In this document: positions 62,177 through 64,000 of the stretch, one piece after another | How positions within the stretch are numbered: position 1 is the stretch's first letter | Layout: every line of letters starts with the position of its first letter | Source: Methanosarcina sp. UBA289 | GTDB lineage: Archaea; Halobacteriota; Methanosarcinia; Methanosarcinales; Methanosarcinaceae | Assembly: GCA_002496565.1 (NCBI GenBank) | Contig: DAKJ01000015.1 | Coordinates: 110,953-174,952 of the forward strand | Direction of reading: 5' to 3' | DNA: 64,000 nt | Position numbers and translations under genes: made by a program | Notes under the pieces: model-generated | What the model was told of the DNA's origin: nothing | Database searches by the model: none | Seen by the model: the letters and a program-made list of their open reading frames with translations, nothing else

Positions 62177-63172
62177 ATCGAGACCAGGAAAGTACAGCAA
62201 ACAGGCGGATCTACTTACATTATTTCCCTTCCTAAGCAATGGGCTGAAAAAGTCGGAATCGAAACAGGCATGAGGGTTTCTATCCAAGCACAGCCTGACG
62301 GAAAACTACTGATAAACCCAATTCTCGAAGGAAGGATAATCAAAACTAAAAAAATTGATGTTACAGGCTGTAAAGTAAGAGAACTGGAGCGAGACATCGT
62401 TGCTGCATATCTTCACGGATATGATAGGATTGAACTCTCCTCAGAAAGAATACTTGCAGAACAAAAACAAACAATCCGGAGAGTTTGTTACAAACTCATA
62501 GGCTCAGAAATTACTGAAGAAAGCTCAAGCTGTGTGGTTATCCAGGATCTTCTTAATCCGAATGAACTTCCTATCAAAAAAGGCGTACAGAGGATGTTCC
62601 TCATTGCGAGATCAATGCAAAAGGATGCGGTAAGAGCCTGTAAAACTGTTGATCACGATCTTGCGCTTGACGTAAGTCAGAGAGATGACGAGGTTGATAG
62701 ACTATATCTCCTGATTTCCAAGCAGTTTCGCTCTATTCTCTGCGGAGGTGGGATGCCTGACTCTTCAGAAACAAACATAGAGGAATACCATGAGTTTAGA
62801 ATGGCGGCAAGTCCTCTGGAAAGGATAGCCGATCACGCACAGAAAATAGCAAATGTAGCCCCAAAGCTGCAATATCCTGTTAATGATAAAATGATGGAAG
62901 AGATCGAGGAACTCAACGATGCTTACATGGAACTGGTGAAGCAGTCAGTTGAAGCCCTCTTTGAAGCCGATACTTCTCTTGCCAATCAGGTAATAGATAG
63001 CGTTGACAACATGCGCACATGGGTAGAGGAACTGCATGCATCTATTTTAAAATTGGAGTCACATGAGACTATGATTTCACTCGGGAGTGTTGTAGAAAGT
63101 TTATCTAGAATAGGAGATCTTAGCTCTAATATAGCCGAAGTTGCTATAAACGCGGCAATCCGGGACAGATAG
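62174..63172 (+). CDS. AbrB-PhoU phosphate-uptake regulator, probable ATT start
   Basis: A 332-residue protein. The first 50 residues form an AbrB/SpoVT-type DNA-binding domain: IETRKVQQTGGSTYIISLPKQWAEKVGIETGMRV. Two PhoU-like helical bundles follow (about 115-330), with RMFLIARSMQKDAVRAC and ASPLERIADHAQKIANVAP as typical segments. Upstream from 62270 the frame is open but has no ATG, GTG or TTG; relatives begin with MIETRK-like sequence, matching ATT ATC GAG at 62174, and GGGGAA is spaced correctly before that ATT. ATG 62270 would cut away most of the AbrB domain. No pst genes are in the window. Confidence 0.88.
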   Translation: MIETRKVQQTGGSTYIISLPKQWAEKVGIETGMRVSIQAQPDGKLLINPILEGRIIKTKKIDVTGCKVRELERDIVAAYLHGYDRIELSSERILAEQKQTIRRVCYKLIGSEITEESSSCVVIQDLLNPNELPIKKGVQRMFLIARSMQKDAVRACKTVDHDLALDVSQRDDEVDRLYLLISKQFRSILCGGGMPDSSETNIEEYHEFRMAASPLERIADHAQKIANVAPKLQYPVNDKMMEEIEELNDAYMELVKQSVEALFEADTSLANQVIDSVDNMRTWVEELHASILKLESHETMISLGSVVESLSRIGDLSSNIAEVAINAAIRDR

Positions 63173-63919
63173 ACAAAGCTTTACCGAAAAAATCAGAAAC
63201 ACTCCTCTGCCTGAAAGTATTATATTACTTTCAAGCAAAGTATCCTAAAAGTAATAAAAAAGTTAGATATATAGTTAGAATCTTAAATCCAAAATAAAAA
63301 GTTTACCTTTTAATGCTTTGAAATACCCAAAAGATATCTTCAAATTTATATAAGATATCCTGAAGCTTATATAAGATATTTTGAATATCTGAATGAAAAT
63401 TAAGGTATAAGTATAAATGAGAATTGAGTGAGAAGATACCAGAAGATATCTTCACAAAAATCATTTATATTTTTAAGGTCGAATAAATAAAAATAGGAAA
63501 AGATATAAAGGAAAGTGCAGAACATCAGTGCACATATAAAAAATTAATACGAATAAAATCAGTTCGGGAGAGTTTAAAGTCTTCTGGATAGAAAGCTTTT
63601 TATTTTTAGATAAAAAGCCCTTTTATTAATGTGGTGAGGGAATCAGGCGATAAAAAGCAATTTATTTATATTCTGGTGTTATTTCCACGGAGGCGCTTTC
63701 TATTCTACCATAGAAAGGACTTGAAAACTTCATATTTATTCCGAGGTATACTGGAAAGGAAAAAGAACATCTACAATTTCCCCCAATCCACTCAGTGCGG
63801 TAAATAGAAGTTACTTATATTCATGGATCAAAAGATTAAAAAAATTTAAGTACCAACCCGTAAAGGAAAGCAATCCGAGAAATCCTTAGGTGCTATGCTT
63901 TTCCCAAAGGAGGGAAGCT
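63173..63919. other. Long intergenic region with short repeats
   Basis: About 750 bases with no gene. TTATATAAGATAT occurs twice in succession around 63346-63385, and AGATATCTTCA-type words recur nearby. At about 63690-63720 a hairpin CTTTCTAT / ATAGAAAG (6-nt loop) is present. The Era-like gene promoter must be in the last 200 bases. Confidence 0.45.
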
Positions 63920-64000
63920 ATGAATATGATAAAACGATTTAAGGTAAGCTTTTCAAAAATATTTAACAAGCTCTTTAAGAAAAAAGGAGCATGTATAGGA
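63920..64000 (+). CDS. Era-like GTP-binding protein, N-terminal part (cut by window end)
   Basis: The first 27 codons after a strong ribosome site (AAAGGAGGG) read MNMIKRFKVSFSKIFNKLFK and then KKGACIG. This basic, amphipathic N-terminus ahead of a GACIGLYGPPNAGKTT-type P-loop is characteristic of the archaeal Era-like GTPases often encoded with DUF2073 proteins; the P-loop itself lies beyond the window. Family assignment from 27 residues is tentative, but gene identity as coding is strong. Confidence 0.6.
   Translation, partial: MNMIKRFKVSFSKIFNKLFKKKGACIG

Noticed and set aside
62270..62272. ATG 62270 as start of the PhoU-like gene
   Set aside because: It would remove most of the clearly encoded AbrB domain; the upstream frame is open with a ribosome site ahead of ATT.
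1..64000. tRNA or rRNA genes
   Set aside because: No T-loop-like GGTTCGAATCC-type sequences with matching acceptor stems or rRNA-like segments were noticed; a covariance-model scan would settle this.

Overview
The window looks like a chromosomal segment of a Methanosarcina-type methanogenic archaeon. The evidence is a mixture of archaeal housekeeping genes (diphthamide enzymes Dph5 and Dph6, GHMP-type shikimate kinase, Trm5-like methyltransferase, DUF357 and UPF0212 proteins, an AbrB-PhoU protein, an Era-like GTPase with an archaeal-style start), a broken copy of the methanogenesis-marker-8 family, ferredoxin:disulfide reductase with a rubredoxin domain, YVTN surface-layer repeats, and long AT-rich intergenic regions. 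Species cannot be fixed from the sequence alone. No rRNA, tRNA or CRISPR array was recognised.

Layout. 0-6 kb: a 5'-nucleotidase-like lipoprotein, a small lipoprotein, a membrane hydrolase, and an IS1-family element with intact ends and an 8-bp target duplication. 6-13 kb: a bacterial-type nucleotide excision repair cluster, uvrA-uvrC-uvrB. 13-20 kb: accessory DNA. Here a phosphorylase-superfamily gene is split by a 1,110-bp insert carrying a methyltransferase gene. It is followed by an amino-acid permease, a TetR regulator and a Cys-rich protein, with matching palindromic operators in front of the permease and the Cys-rich gene, then a decayed mmp8 copy and a C39-like peptidase. 20-34 kb: Fe-S reductase, YVTN propeller protein (frameshifted before its sorting tail), radical SAM/SPASM enzyme, pyrophosphatase-like protein, Trm5-like enzyme, flavoprotein disulfide reductase, DUF92 membrane protein, DJ-1/PfpI protein, SagB-like nitroreductase and DUF21/CBS membrane protein. 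34-40 kb: MFS exporter, then iron-sulfur flavoprotein, glutaredoxin and FTR-rubredoxin, which form a likely thiol-redox group. 40-49 kb: sparse and rich in paralogues and gene remnants (second YVTN protein, aldehyde dehydrogenase, three lipoproteins sharing a duplicated leader and promoter, fragments of acetolactate synthase, restriction endonuclease and succinylglutamate desuccinylase). 49-54 kb: two TPR proteins, a HAD phosphatase and two small regulators. 54-64 kb: core genes, with trxB-trx, dph5-DUF357, UPF0212, a PfkB kinase, dph6, a candidate small RNA, the aroK-aroQ-purE operon, a PhoU-like regulator that appears to start at ATT, and the first 27 codons of an Era-like GTPase.

Themes. 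Disulfide and thiol chemistry recurs (thioredoxin/thioredoxin reductase, glutaredoxin, FTR-type reductase, lipoamide-dehydrogenase-like enzyme), as expected of a strict anaerobe facing oxidative stress. The strongest new observations are the exactly reversible insertion in the phosphorylase gene, the paired TetR operators, the candidate sRNA at 59.8 kb with a C-rich loop, the ATT start of the PhoU-like gene, and the A6-tract frameshift that detaches a PGF-type sorting tail from a surface protein. All calls come from reading the sequence; no database search was run.
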